64,000 bases of DNA, taken from Owenia fusiformis. Its lineage: Eukaryota > Annelida > Polychaeta > Sabellida > Oweniidae. The first letter of the stretch is position 1, and each line of letters begins with the position of its first letter. Position numbers and translations under genes: made by a program. Under the pieces are notes generated by a model, which did no database searches, was not told the DNA's origin, and worked only from the letters and a program-made list of their open reading frames with translations. The stretch lies in assembly GCA_903813345.2 (NCBI GenBank), contig CAIIXF020000011.1, positions 30,682,166-30,746,165 of the forward strand, in the 5' to 3' direction. Shown one piece after another: positions 1 to 12,500 of this stretch.

Positions 1-2317
1 AAAATGTTAGCGTTTCAAATGTTAAAGTTCATCGCCTTGCTGTGTAGAAATTACACTTTAAAATGTTACTCAGACTAACTCAGTAGAAGATGGATACACA
101 TTTGTTTATAATAGACTGTAGTTTCCTTGGTTATATGTAAGGGTATACAGGATTATTTTATAGACATTATCGATGCAATATTAGGAGTAAAACACAATGT
201 TATCGTATTATATATGGGTATATATCTGAAAAAGCCAGTCCGTGCATCCATTCAAATTACTCAATTTATGATATTATACCAATTTCAAAAATGGCTTATA
301 GCACAACACTAAACGGATTCAATACGATGTTATATTGTATGGATTACTATCTCTGATTCATAAGCGAGTTGGACAACCAAAAGTTCCTCAGTCTAGATAC
401 TCCATTCTGATTGGTCAGTTGGAAGTGTACAATTTAATCAGATGAGTCTACCTCTGGAAAGGTCTGCTATTTGTTTCGTTAGTATAACATCACTTTCTCA
501 GACAAGTTGAATAGAAGCCAAATTCAAATGCCAAAACAACAATGGTCGTGGTATATAATCAGCAAATTTCACAAGTCACTGTACATGTATGAATAACTTT
601 TTATCATATTATTCAAAAAGTAATGAACAGGGTGGTTGTACATTCATGTGACTGTACTGTCTCGGCCTTAGATGTATGAGCTGAAGTGGAATTTACTTAT
701 CTAAAGGCTTCTTGTTTCTTTATGCCACAATCTTGTAACTGGTTTGGAAAATAATGTGGCTAAAATTGAAGAGTTTTCCATTATGGTTGTTGCAATAAAT
801 GATGTTGGTAAAATGTATAGCACAGTATTAAACTAAAGAACATATCACATGATTTTCATTTTAAATCAACTGAATATTTTTAAAGTTCATGTAAATTAGT
901 ATTTTTCAATTTTTAATTTATTATAACACATAGTTCTGTTAATGAATAGGATTACACATATGCAATTAGCAAATGTATTGAAACTTCAAGTTGATTTCAA
1001 AAGTTGGAAAATTAGAGCACCTGCAAAATTATTGTTTGGTGCTAGACATCACTGAAATTATTTTAAACTACTTTAAGTGATTGTTAGTTGGGGGAAATAC
1101 CCCATAATTCATTGATGGACCTATCTCCATGTAAAAGTAAACTCTAACTATGAATTCTGGGATATTCCTCCTTTATGAATGCTGGAAGTCTACTTCCTCC
1201 TTTGAAATTCTTGGGAGTTGGAATGTTGTGAAACAATATGCTCAATTTTTGATTTTGCATTTCCAAGATAAGAACCATATCAATCCTCCGCCATTCAAGA
1301 TGTTTCATTAATGTATTTTCTAATATAAAGGCAAGTCTATACTGTCACATAAATTTTATTTTCGGGAATCATTGGGAAGGGATAGTTTAACATATCAAAT
1401 GCATTAGTGGCCTACTTGACCAACATTGTGTGTGGTACACTCCCTCCAAAAGTTTTTGTCCATGCTACTATCCATGCTATCAAAAGGGAACCTTGAGTTG
1501 CTTAACTAATGAAGAGGGGTGTAGGTCACTGTGGTGAGGTGTATCATCTATATGGACATATTTGGACATATTGTTACTAATTATGTACATACTGCATATA
1601 GGCATATATGAATGTACAGGTGTATTTTACATTTATTAATTACAGGTATTCATGTTACCTTTGAATAATATTAATATGTACATTTATGTATATTTAATAA
1701 ATTACCTTTATACTATTACAAATTCGTTCATGTTACATTTTTAATAAAGGACAGTGAGTTTCTTTTGGACTGTCATGTTTGGATTTGTGTGATTATCACA
1801 GTCACATCAAGCTATTAAAGTCAACAAAAATCCATTTGATATGAATAATTGAAATGCAATCATCAATAATTGGCACATGTTCTTAATACTTAGGCCTATG
1901 AGGACCTCTCTGTCTTTCTAGTAATATGTACGTCAAAATAAGATGACCTTAAAAATGAAGATAAGCTGAAATTCAAAACTAGTGTACCACTTATTTTTGA
2001 CCCACCCTGTATGTTCACCTCTCTGATAGAACACCTCTCTGTAGGGGAAGAAACACCTTTTTATATAACAGCTTTCAAGAGAACCAAGTACAGGTACTAT
2101 GAATTAAAATGTACCCATCTACAAACAATACAAGGGATAATATTCCCTAATACAAAAGGCATTCCATATACACAGGTTTCACTGTACTTCACTTGATTGG
2201 AGATTAAAGTCCATTGATAGTATTCCCTTTCTCTATATTGTTATAAGTTGAACCAAAGTAGAACATGATAAAGGTGAACCAAGATTTAGTATTCTAATAA
2301 CAGTAAATATATTTAAC
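1..2317. other. Gene-less left flank
   Basis: This AT-rich stretch has only short open frames (about 60 codons) with no recognisable protein similarity and no splice-bounded coding block. It may be intergenic or 3' flank of a gene outside the window. I see no clear repeat or RNA gene in it. Confidence 0.5.
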
Positions 2318-3568
2318 ATGGCTACATCTAGTGATACAGAACCCAGGCCGAGCAGAATAAGATCCAGGAGAGTGTCTTATCTGGGGCTACTGGAAGAAGT
2401 CACAAGAAATACTGTAAAACTGAGTCAAGAACAGAAACAGAGACTTGATGCATATGTGGCAGCAGGATATGATGTAGCTAAGCTGCAATTCAGTGATGCT
2501 GATGTTAAAAACCAGAAAGACCATGTAGAGCACATTGTGAAGACACTTGTTCATGAACTAGGAGAACATTTTCCAGCACTTAAAGTTAGGAAACAACTAG
2601 GGACGGGAAGTTTCTACAATAACACAAGGATATTGAGTCCAGATGAGTTTGATTATTTACTGATATTATGTCTGACCAGCCAAGTAGAGAAGGAAGAGAC
2701 TGGAAATGATTCTGTAAAAATAAAAGTTATCGATGAATCATTAAGAAAGTATATGAAGAAGTATTTGTCAACCTATAGTGACAACCTATCAGGGCCACTT
2801 CTCACAGATGACAATTTTCTACAATCAGAACAATTTGTAGGTGTACTTATAAACACAATACATGAATGCCTAGAGCAGTTACAAAAGAAAGGTGTCATTA
2901 GCTACAAGGGAAAACATGTTTTTGAACACTCTATTGACACTTTGAAAGCACAAGACACAATGTTGGAGTATAACATGTTGAAATATGCAAAACCGGAATA
3001 CCAACCTGATGATGAATCATATATTCCAGAACTGTCTCTACATGATGTAATTCTGGATGAATTACCACACGGAGCAGCAGTGCGTCTAAGAGTACAAGGT
3101 CCTCTAGGCCCAGCTGACATCGACCTGGGCTTTTGCATTGAATCATCAACGACAGGAGCTGGTCGGTATATTTCTATACCACTGGGAATGGGTAATGAGT
3201 GGGTGCCATCATTCTACCAGAATCTTAGTCACCCCAAATTGAATGAACATCATGGAAAGATCCTTACATTCCTTAAGTATCTTCTCAGAGAGTGTAAGCT
3301 AGTATCCAATTACACATTCAACTCTCACAACCTTAAGACATGTGTAGTAATCCACCAGAAGGTATGTGAACAAAAGCAATATGATAAGGACAGATCACTT
3401 GGAGGATGTCTCATTGATATTGCTTTTTACATGTTTGAAAAACGTGGAAAAATTTGGAAAACTTTTGATGAATTACTCATACCATATAAAGAGGAGTGCA
3501 CATTGCCGAACATCAACTTCCCAGGTGAGACTGTGACAGCTTGGATACCATGGCAACCACTGTGTTGA
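2318..3568 (+). CDS. cGAS-like / Mab-21 domain nucleotidyltransferase
   Basis: This single-exon protein of 416 residues belongs to the Mab-21/cGAS-like receptor family, whose active members make cyclic dinucleotides after sensing nucleic acid. Residues 95-98 are GTGS, followed by an EFD motif (E110, D112); this is the loop and first two metal-binding acids of the fold and reads very like cGAS. The third acid is probably D267, in a strand reading ADIDL. A segment near residue 330 (SHNLKTC) matches the family's conserved helix in the C-terminal half of the domain. The first 80 residues form a basic, probably flexible N-terminus. The start has a fair Kozak context (A at -3, G at +4). Enzyme activity, ligand and product are inferred, not shown; a non-catalytic Mab-21-like role is possible. 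I did not recognise a cGAS-type zinc ribbon. The reading frame stays open for 67 codons after the TGA. Confidence 0.85.
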   Translation: MATSSDTEPRPSRIRSRRVSYLGLLEEVTRNTVKLSQEQKQRLDAYVAAGYDVAKLQFSDADVKNQKDHVEHIVKTLVHELGEHFPALKVRKQLGTGSFYNNTRILSPDEFDYLLILCLTSQVEKEETGNDSVKIKVIDESLRKYMKKYLSTYSDNLSGPLLTDDNFLQSEQFVGVLINTIHECLEQLQKKGVISYKGKHVFEHSIDTLKAQDTMLEYNMLKYAKPEYQPDDESYIPELSLHDVILDELPHGAAVRLRVQGPLGPADIDLGFCIESSTTGAGRYISIPLGMGNEWVPSFYQNLSHPKLNEHHGKILTFLKYLLRECKLVSNYTFNSHNLKTCVVIHQKVCEQKQYDKDRSLGGCLIDIAFYMFEKRGKIWKTFDELLIPYKEECTLPNINFPGETVTAWIPWQPLC

Positions 3569-3769
3569 TTGAGATGGTTAAGGACGCACAGATTCCTCGT
3601 TATAGACCACAGGTTGGTTCTGGCTGAGCTACTTGCACAGGAGAAGGCAGGAATGATATATACGCGTGCGACAACAGGGTTTAATGATGAGAAGGTTACT
3701 CATTGCCCTTTACACATACTAGAAAAAATGAAATCTTATATCACACTACCAACTCCACAAATGGAATAA
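3569..3769 (+). other. In-frame open extension after the cGLR stop codon
   Basis: The frame of the upstream nucleotidyltransferase runs open for 66 sense codons after its TGA, ending at TAA or equivalent near 3769. It has no ATG near its beginning. It could be 3' UTR, the relic of a longer C-terminus cut by a recent nonsense mutation, or a readthrough extension. The context (TGA followed by TTG) is not the known high-leakage TGA-CTA signal. Confidence 0.35.
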
Positions 3770-4786
3770 CTTGAATAATGCTTATTCATTGCAATATTCA
3801 AAACAAGCCATGGTACCTGGATTCATAACAAGGACATATGAATACTGTATCACATTCACTTGAGACATATTTAAAGTGAACTTGTGTTATGATGGCTCCA
3901 TATTTTGATATGGTCACAAAAGATAGTTCAAGATTAAAATTTGAAGTGGACCTTTCACTCACTTCCTAAATAATGTATATTTGAAAATGTTAGTACATGT
4001 ATATGGATATTTTATATTGGCATTGCCATGAATTGGTGACATATTGTATAAAGTATAATTCACTTCTTACTCAAAACTAATGCACATTAACGAAATGTAT
4101 TGGACTTTTACCATTTCCTTAAGCTTATTATTTAGGCTATCAACAAGGCAGCAAATAGTGTATCACTCTCCCCTTAAAATTCTAGTTGTACTACATATAT
4201 GAAAAAATGTTGATATCTGACAAGAGCAGAATTTATTGAAAATCTAACATACATAAATGTCTAAATTCATTACAATTGAAAGAGGGCATCCACTTTTTGA
4301 AAAGGGTTTGACATGGAATGTTGAGAAAAGTATAATCGTGACAATGTTTCATGGCTATTACCCTTTAATCATCCATGTGGGAAGATACTGGTATAATTGT
4401 CATTGTCCCTTCTCCCACTCCGTTTCTCCAAGGAGGATTGGCCACAATTATGCAATTAATTTGATCTTCTGTTGCCTGAGCATGAACTAATTTGTTAACA
4501 ATATTAACCATTATGTTGAAAGTACTGCCTGGGAGTTTGGATCTTACCATAATACTCATAATGTCCACCTTCCAATGAAAAACTTGGTCCAAAGATGAAC
4601 CTAATAAGTATTATTACTAAATTGTTCCATGCAACGGATGATCAAGTTTGAATAATGGCTGCCAATTCCCCTTGCCAACTCTCTATGAAATGAATTTTGG
4701 GTTTGACTTCAGGCAGAATCTTATCTGAATCAATCACAATAAAATTAGGCATAAACACGACAAAATGTCATCTACCTTCTTAGTTA
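3770..4786. other. 3' flank of the cGLR gene
   Basis: Non-coding, AT-rich. An AATAAA at 4738-4743 on the + strand is the best poly(A) signal I see for the nucleotidyltransferase gene. Nothing else stands out. Confidence 0.35.
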
Positions 4787-4886
4787 TTGCAAATTGGTAC
4801 AGATGCAGAACGCCGAATACCATCACCATCCACGAATATTTAGAAATTAACTATAACAATATGTCACCACTTTTGGTGGTGACATA
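4787..4886. repeat. Dispersed ~105-bp repeat, copy 1
   Basis: It ends in a hairpin around TGTCACCACTTTTGGTGG, and the same block recurs at 15085-15190 and, inverted, at 52656-52757. Partial pieces lie near 6655 and 14395. The shared first half reads TCACCACCTGCCATTTGT in the other copies. The family looks like a short non-autonomous mobile repeat. Confidence 0.6.
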
Positions 4887-6470
4887 ATTAAATAGTCCAA
4901 TTCTCGAAACAAACACAAGTAAAATTTTACTTTTGTCACGTTTTATTACAAATGGAATGCTAAAATTCTGAATGTTACAAAATGTTTCCATTCATGTAGA
5001 TTATGAATCTTGAACTCTATAGATGTCTACAAGCAATTATTAAGAAAAATAGCATACTTCACACATTATTTTAGCTGTATAAAAATAAAATGTTGAACAC
5101 GATTTGTTATTTATCCATCAATTTAGACATCCAAGCTTTTATCATGATTGAAACACAAATGAATCAATGTGTCTCTTGGTATTTACAGTATAATATTAGG
5201 CTAAAAAATATTTACATTTTAAATGTCAGGAATGCATATAAAATAAAACTAGCTCAGTATATAATATGATACTAAATGATTATTTTTATTTTACATTATG
5301 AGCTTGTACCATCTGGAATATCATTATAAAATATGTAGAGTATATATACAAATATAAAATCAGATCTACCATAATTCATAGGAAAGCTTTCAGATCTTTT
5401 CAGATATTAAGGTATACATATATATGCATGTACATTTAATGTTACCAGTAAAATAATTATGCTAAGCTTACAGCTCAACATAAAAGGTAATCAGATCTTT
5501 TTCCAATTATGCAATTTTTGAGAAACACTCAATCATGAGAAAAAGATTTTAAATACAAATATAAAGGTAGATAATAAAATTATCAGATCTGGGGAATGTT
5601 GCAAACTGAAAACTATGAAGTTATAAAATAACTTTTTATGGATTGTGTCACATAATACCCAAATAGGGTGTCACAAAATAGCCTACATTATGGATATATC
5701 CTGTAAAACAATAATGGAATGTAAACATTTCAGAATAGGTAAAATTGTAAACCAAGTTAACTTATTAATATAACCTCAGATCTATTTCTTGGACACAGGT
5801 AAAGTGCAATCATTTAATGTACTGCAAATTGATGTAATATCATTTAAACATCTACTTTATGTGATCAATCTTAAAGTAGGCACAGGCTGACAGTAATTGT
5901 CTGGTTATACAAAACTACAATTTCTAGATTAAAAACTATGAGTATATCTACAGCAGATCTTTCTTCCATCTCGTTAAAAAATGCAAAATATATATTTACA
6001 TTGCTTTCACAAATGATTTTAAAAACTTGTACACCATAACTGATCACAAAATAACTTCATAAGCATCATATGTCATTTTTCAATGCAGGGGTACTATTGT
6101 AAAGAGTAGAGTCTCGAATTTGAACACACATATACATTTGGAATCAACATTATGATATTTGGATCTCAAGATGTCAATCTTATGCAGAAGTTACTTCTCA
6201 ATTCTTATTGTGTATCAGTGTTGACAGAGATATTATGATGTTTACAGTGAAAAATTGAGAATATAAATTAATTCTTCGAGGTAGTCCTTAAAGGACTGTT
6301 CTGTTGTTCAATTCCCAGTGTAATGTTACATTAGGATGTATATTACCATGTTACCTATATAAATTCTTGGAATAACAAAACATTTGGCCTGTAATTTAAA
6401 TTGTCCCAAATACCACACTCATTGTGATGAATGATATGTAAAATTCAAGTAAAGCAAATAAAAGATGTCA
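4887..6470. other. Probable 3' UTR of the minus-strand Cache/EGF gene
   Basis: There is no coding potential. Minus-strand AATAAA signals occur at 4942-4947 and 5285-5290. One of these may end the minus-strand transcript whose stop codon is at 6471, giving a 3' UTR of about 1.2-1.5 kb. The two convergent genes are therefore separated by very little sequence. Confidence 0.35.
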
Positions 6471-6570
6471 CTAGTGCATCATGTGTATAACTGCTGCAAT
6501 GACGAGGAGAAGAATGGAGCTACCAGCTATTCTTGGGGCACTTGCAGGACGGCATTTAAGAGTGTGAAAC
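6471..6570 (-). CDS. Cache/EGF gene exon 9: C-terminal GPI-signal-like tail
   Basis: 100 bp after a TTGTTCCAG acceptor, ending in TAG. It encodes 32 residues: a short polar piece with one Cys, small residues (PASAP, AGSS) suitable as an omega site, then a hydrophobic run (ILLLVIAAVI) and a very short end. This is typical of a GPI-attachment signal. A minimal type I membrane anchor is the alternative. Confidence 0.8.
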
Positions 6571-9500
6571 CTGGAACAAAGAAATGTATCATTTAAACAC
6601 TTTCAGCGCTTTTGTACAATAAAAGAGGTCAAGTTTTCAACTTTGCATTAACAAGCAAATTGTCACCACCTGCCATTTGTTTAAGACCAGTGTTTTCAGT
6701 AGGTTTGTCCAAGATTGGGTCCCTGGGACGTAACGATTTTCAAAAAATGCGTCTCCCCTAAAAAAACTGGGTCCCTTGAAAAAATGTTCCCGGGAATTCA
6801 AAGTCACGCTTTTACACTAACCAAAATAAAATTGATGAAATTTTGAATCACTTTTGCTATTTTAATTTACGTCCACCCAATCTTGATTTACGTCCTCTCC
6901 ATTGAAGGACGCTGTTATTGAAATCACTGAAGACACTACACTCTGAATGCCAAATTCTGACTGCCAATACAAAAATTTGGAGACCAAAACAATTAATGGA
7001 AATGCATGGCACAACCCTGACCACTAAGATTACAATTAACATTTTATTCCGACAGATATCATGCTTTATTACTTACTTACAACTACAATAACATCTTACC
7101 TGTGTCGTACTTCATCAGGATTTGATTCACCCTTCTCAGCCGCAATCATTTTATTGTATTCAGACTCCATGGTCTGTCCATCATAGTACCAGGCTCTGTC
7201 GTTGAAGGGGTACTCATAACCCTGGCGACACTCGCACTTGTATGATCCCTTGTTAAACTTCTTCCCAGGCAGATGAACACACTAAAAGATAAACAACATA
7301 TCCTCAATTATGTGCAGTGGTATCACCATGGATATGACTATAGACAGCTTTTAATGACATTATTTGTTGCTATGGTGGATAAGTTGGGGTGAGATACTCG
7401 AATCAAATCCATTTCTTCATGTTCATTGTAGCAAACAAATATTTCTCTTTCCTATAATGAGAAATTGCACTTTCCAAACATGTATATGATAAATGTTAAC
7501 GACATCTCATGTCATGTGATCTGTTTTTGACCAATCAGATATAGTGAAACATTACAATGATCAAACATGTATTTATAATTCTGTGAGATGATTATATATT
7601 AGTATGGTATATTTGAGGAGATGAAAAGCTGAGGCACCATTCTCATTTTGATTGATTTGTTAATAGTTATGACATGCAGAGTTGAAATCAGGGTAGATCA
7701 CATCATACTAGCTGCTACGAAATCGTTCCTGTTTGGCACCAGGGGAAAATCACAGTTTCAGCACGTGATTATTCCGCCAGTGCCAAGCTAGAGCAATCAC
7801 TATCTACATTGGTTGCTATAGATGCATACACATCATTGTGCAATCATCTAGTTGCTATGGTCACACCTAAAACAATGTAAATGCACTGTTGTGCCAGTAA
7901 CATTATCAGGACGTTAGAAGCAACTATAAGGTCTCTAGGATGTCACAGCAAACAATCAAAATCCACTATGGTTGCTATGGTATGGCACGGCAAACAATCA
8001 AAATCCACTATGGTTGCTATGGTAACAAAAGATTACTATCCTGATACTTTGGTCTAGAAATTAACTTTGCTGAGATATCAACAAACAATATATATATAAA
8101 GATAATCTGATTTTTTAAGCAAACCCTATTTTCTGCACTCTAAATACATACCCTTGTGCTCTCGTAATGGCAACGAGCGGTACTCTTGAAAGCATTGGGG
8201 ACATGGAAGGGCATTGGACATTGGTGGATATCTAGCTCTGCCAATAAGACATCTACAGTGGCAACACCCCTAGAATCATAAACAGAAAAAATATTCAATC
8301 AGGCTGTACTGGTTATTGTAAATGTTTTCACAAATTTGGTTTTAACATTTTCGTTTTTATTTACATTTTTTTTATTTAGACAGCATAATATATGATACAA
8401 CAGAGTCCAAGTCAAGACAATATTGACCCTGTACGATACATAATTCAAGATGACCCTTAAGTGCAATGGAGATTAACTGGTTTGTAAATAGTAGCAATTT
8501 GATTTTAATAACACATCAAGCTGAGTCTCATATGCATTATGCTAATAAATGTACATCGAAAAAGAAATCTATAAGACATATTGGATTGCTTTAAACAATG
8601 GAACTTGTTCACTTTTGGTGAAATTAATTAGGCAGGACAGGTGTCATGACCACAAGCTTGTATATTTTTTTAATCATTTTAATAAAAATAACTGAACATG
8701 TGGATAAATATACTGTAACTATATTCATTAAATCTAATAACTTACTTGAATTCAATATGGGTGCGGAGGCTGTTCATTCCAAAGAAAGGGACAGAATAAG
8801 TGATGACCCAATCGTTGATGCCAGTATGGCCACCGCAGTCAAAGTATGGCTTGCTCCACTGGCCATCATCCAAGGCAGGTGCTCTACAACAGTAAAAGAC
8901 GAGGGAGCATTCAATACGTGTATTTAATATAAAATAATACGTTCAGAGATTACTCAATATGAGGTTCAGGATATTGGAATTATCCAGAAGCAAATATAAT
9001 GTATCTGTCTGCTAGCCAAGATGAAAATCTACATCCTGCCCACTGTTGAAAATAATCATAGTTTTGATTACATTCTTTACACTCTGCACTTTGGACATAC
9101 TTTTGCGACAATAACTATCAGGTAAATGGGTAACTTTCTATTTATTTCTTAAATGTCATAACATTTGAACACATGTAGCAATTGTAACCAAATAATGAAG
9201 TGGACCAATACTAGTTTAGCACAAAAATCTGATAAACCATAACTGATCTTCATCCTGAAACCTTAATTTCATAATCAGGAGTTTCACTAGAATTTCTCAA
9301 AACAGGCTAAATAAATGAAAGCAACAAGCAAAATTAATTGAAATCATAAATTTAACATGGAAAGTAGAAAAGTCCCTAAAAACAACAGGTGATTTTTTAA
9401 AAACAACCAATGGAAATCGCCTGTTGCCTGCTGCTATTGAAACCCCTGATAATCATCAATGTATTGTTGATTGAGTTTGGCACCCACCTGTAGAACATTG

Positions 9501-12500
9501 GGTAATGTTCAAATCTGTTCAGTGCTGTTCCTTTCAAGTCTGATCTGACCAAGGCCTTTGTAGTCCATTTCTTCAAACCATAGACATTTGACTGCCATCT
9601 CTCCTTAATATTCACAAACCAGTCATCATTGATGTATGGCTCACCATCAAATCCAGCAAAATCCACAACCTTTGTTCGTGTTCCACTAGCTTTGTATGCA
9701 TACGGCCCAAAGTACTGACGCGTTGTACCATCCAGATTTACAAACTTATCAGTATCAAAGAAGATACCACTTCCATGGATTTTATAATCAGCCATCACAT
9801 TTGCCATGACTTCCCCAAACAGTTGCTCGTAGTTGAGAGGACGGTCTCCACGCAGGGTTCCATACTCCTCATAGAAGTCAATATTCTCCATGAAGTTACT
9901 GATAAAGTGTGCCATACGGAGAGCGGTCCTTGCCTGATTCTGAAGTTGTTCATCAGCTCCATATGCGACATCTCCCGGCAGGAACAAGTCATCTTTGGTC
10001 ATCAGATGACAGTTGTCAGCCTTCACTTGTAGTCTATGGTTGTCGATTCGTTGAAATCGCTCAAATGCTTCAGCATCAAAGAAATCACGTTTCACACGAT
10101 GTTTCGAAGTGTCTCTTTCATATCGTGGTACAAATGATCGTTTAACTTTAGGGGCTTCCTTGGTAATCTAAATCAAAACATCAACAGTCAATTTAATTTC
10201 CTTTTTCGCAGAGTTAGATCATTACAACAGGAAATCAACACACAGTAAATAGTAATGGTGTCAATTAACCGCTTGAGCATTAACCGGTTAACCGGGGTTT
10301 TTTACCGGTTAAAGTCGGTTAACCGGCGGGAAATTTGAACTTATAATTTCAAATGAAATCTTCATCTTCGATCTTGAAAGTTGAAAAATGATATATCGGC
10401 GTTTATTTTTTACGTTCGTCAAGCTTTACGCTATTCTATGTAAGTAAGCGCGGGAAAGCAATGTGGCAGGGATTAAAGTTGCTGATTGGATGTTTGTAAG
10501 GAATTATCGGACCTATCACATGTATGAGTAGCTCACATGAAACTGACGCTTGAAAACAAACAGATTAAAATGCAAAGTAAGCGCGGGAAAGCAATGTTGC
10601 AGGGATTAAAGTTGCTGATTGGATGTTTGTAAGGAGTTATGGGACTTATGACATGTATGAGTAGCTTACGTGAAACTGACACCATAAAACCAAACGGATT
10701 AGCATGCAAAATAAGCGCAGGAAATAACAGAATTATACACGGTCAACTAACCGCCCATAAAAACTCAGACCGGTCAAGGCATTATCGGCGGTTAATCGGT
10801 TAACCGGTTAATACTTGACACCTCTAGTAAATAGAGCACATAACGCTTTAAGATACAGCTCTATAGAGTTCATATAGGTGATATCACATTATACATTGCA
10901 GTAGATTTCTGACTTTCCTAATAAATGGTATAGAGTAAATTAAAAATACACATTAAGAGTTGTGTCCAACTGTTGACAGTTCTGGAAAAACAAAGCTAAT
11001 TTCAATCTGGTTGACCACACATGCCTCATAATTTAATTTTGGTATTTTTATCACTGGCTAAGGATGAAAATTTCAAGTGAGTGCAGATTAATTCTAAAAA
11101 TCCTCAATTGAGTGCACCTGGTTGATGATTTACTAGACCTACCTTCTCTTCTGGTTTAGGAAGGGCCCTCTTAGATACAATATGTCGTCTGGCCCTTTCT
11201 TTAACCTCAATCTCTGGCTTAATAACAACATTCATAGCTTCGATAAATGTCTCCTTTAGGCTAACAGGAGTCTTGCGCTTTGTTCGACTCTTCAACATTG
11301 TACGTTTTTTCCTTGATTTAACTAGATCTGACTCAACATGTTTTCTTGAGTTTATGGCTCGTTTCTTCCGTCCAAGGCCTGGAATAACTCCTGTATCTAC
11401 TGGTCTTTCTCCATCCAAGTTTGGTAAAGTTTGCTTCCCTAGAATGTCATAAATTATGAAATAAGTAAAAATAAAAGCAACTCTGTAAATATTTTGTAAA
11501 GTGAATACATTTGGGGACCAAAAGGGTATTCCCTGTAGGTGTTCACTATTTATAAGGTTTGTGTCAATGGAATTCGAAGAGGGATGTGTTATCACTACAT
11601 CATTGCATGATTTCTTCTCAAGAAAATGCAAATTTTCTTTTGGGTAAACATTTGCCACTCACTATCACTCTACTATACCTTACCACTAGAAATGCATAAG
11701 ATACTCTGTTTGTCCAATTGTATTGTTTAGTATATTTTTGAGAGTACCCTATTAACATCTAACGTCATCCGATAAACTATTAATAAGGAACAGACAAATA
11801 AAAAACAAATAACATAATGATTACTAATAAGCCGAAAGAATTGCTCATGAACACCTAATGCAAGGTATAGTAGAGTGACTATGCTTGCAATAATAAAATG
11901 TTGAAATTATTTGCCACTTGCTACACACACAACAATAAAAGTTTTGAATTATTTGTCAGCTTGCTACACTCGCAAACATAATCCTACTTAATCTACACTG
12001 CTTCGCATAAACTTTCCCTATTCTTTATGGGTCAATAATAAAGACTGATGTTAATTAACACACCCAAGCTACAAGGACTGAACAATTTAAAAAATAAGAG
12101 TTTTTGATTATAATAATTACCTCTTGATTTTCATTCCTTTACTTTAGTAGATTTAAAAATAAGAGTTTTTGATTATGATATGTTAATGCTTGATTTTCAG
12201 ATCAGATCTTTAGTTTAAGAAAATAAATTAACTGTGAGTGATATTTTTCATAATAAATACAGGGATCTGCATACAGATAAGACAAATTTAGATGCATCAA
12301 CCCTCCTCATCTTTTTTTCCCACTGTAGCACATTTCTGAGCTCAGGTGGGTGATGCACCAAGAGAACAATGCTATGGAGACAAACTTACATCCTGTTTCC
12401 AGACACTGAAAACCTCTCTCATGTTCCGTATTTGTCGCTCTTTCTATGTCAACCCCCTCGTATGGCCCATTCTGGAATGCGGGGTAACGGTAACCAGGAC

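Noticed and set aside
3566-3568. Selenocysteine at the cGLR TGA
   Set aside because: No defensible SECIS element in the downstream sequence, and no known selenoprotein in this family. Kept only as an alternative in the finding.
6471-6570. The hydrophobic tail as the first helix of a truncated seven-transmembrane GPCR
   Set aside because: The frame ends three residues after the hydrophobic run. No further hydrophobic coding blocks lie downstream on the minus strand within the window.
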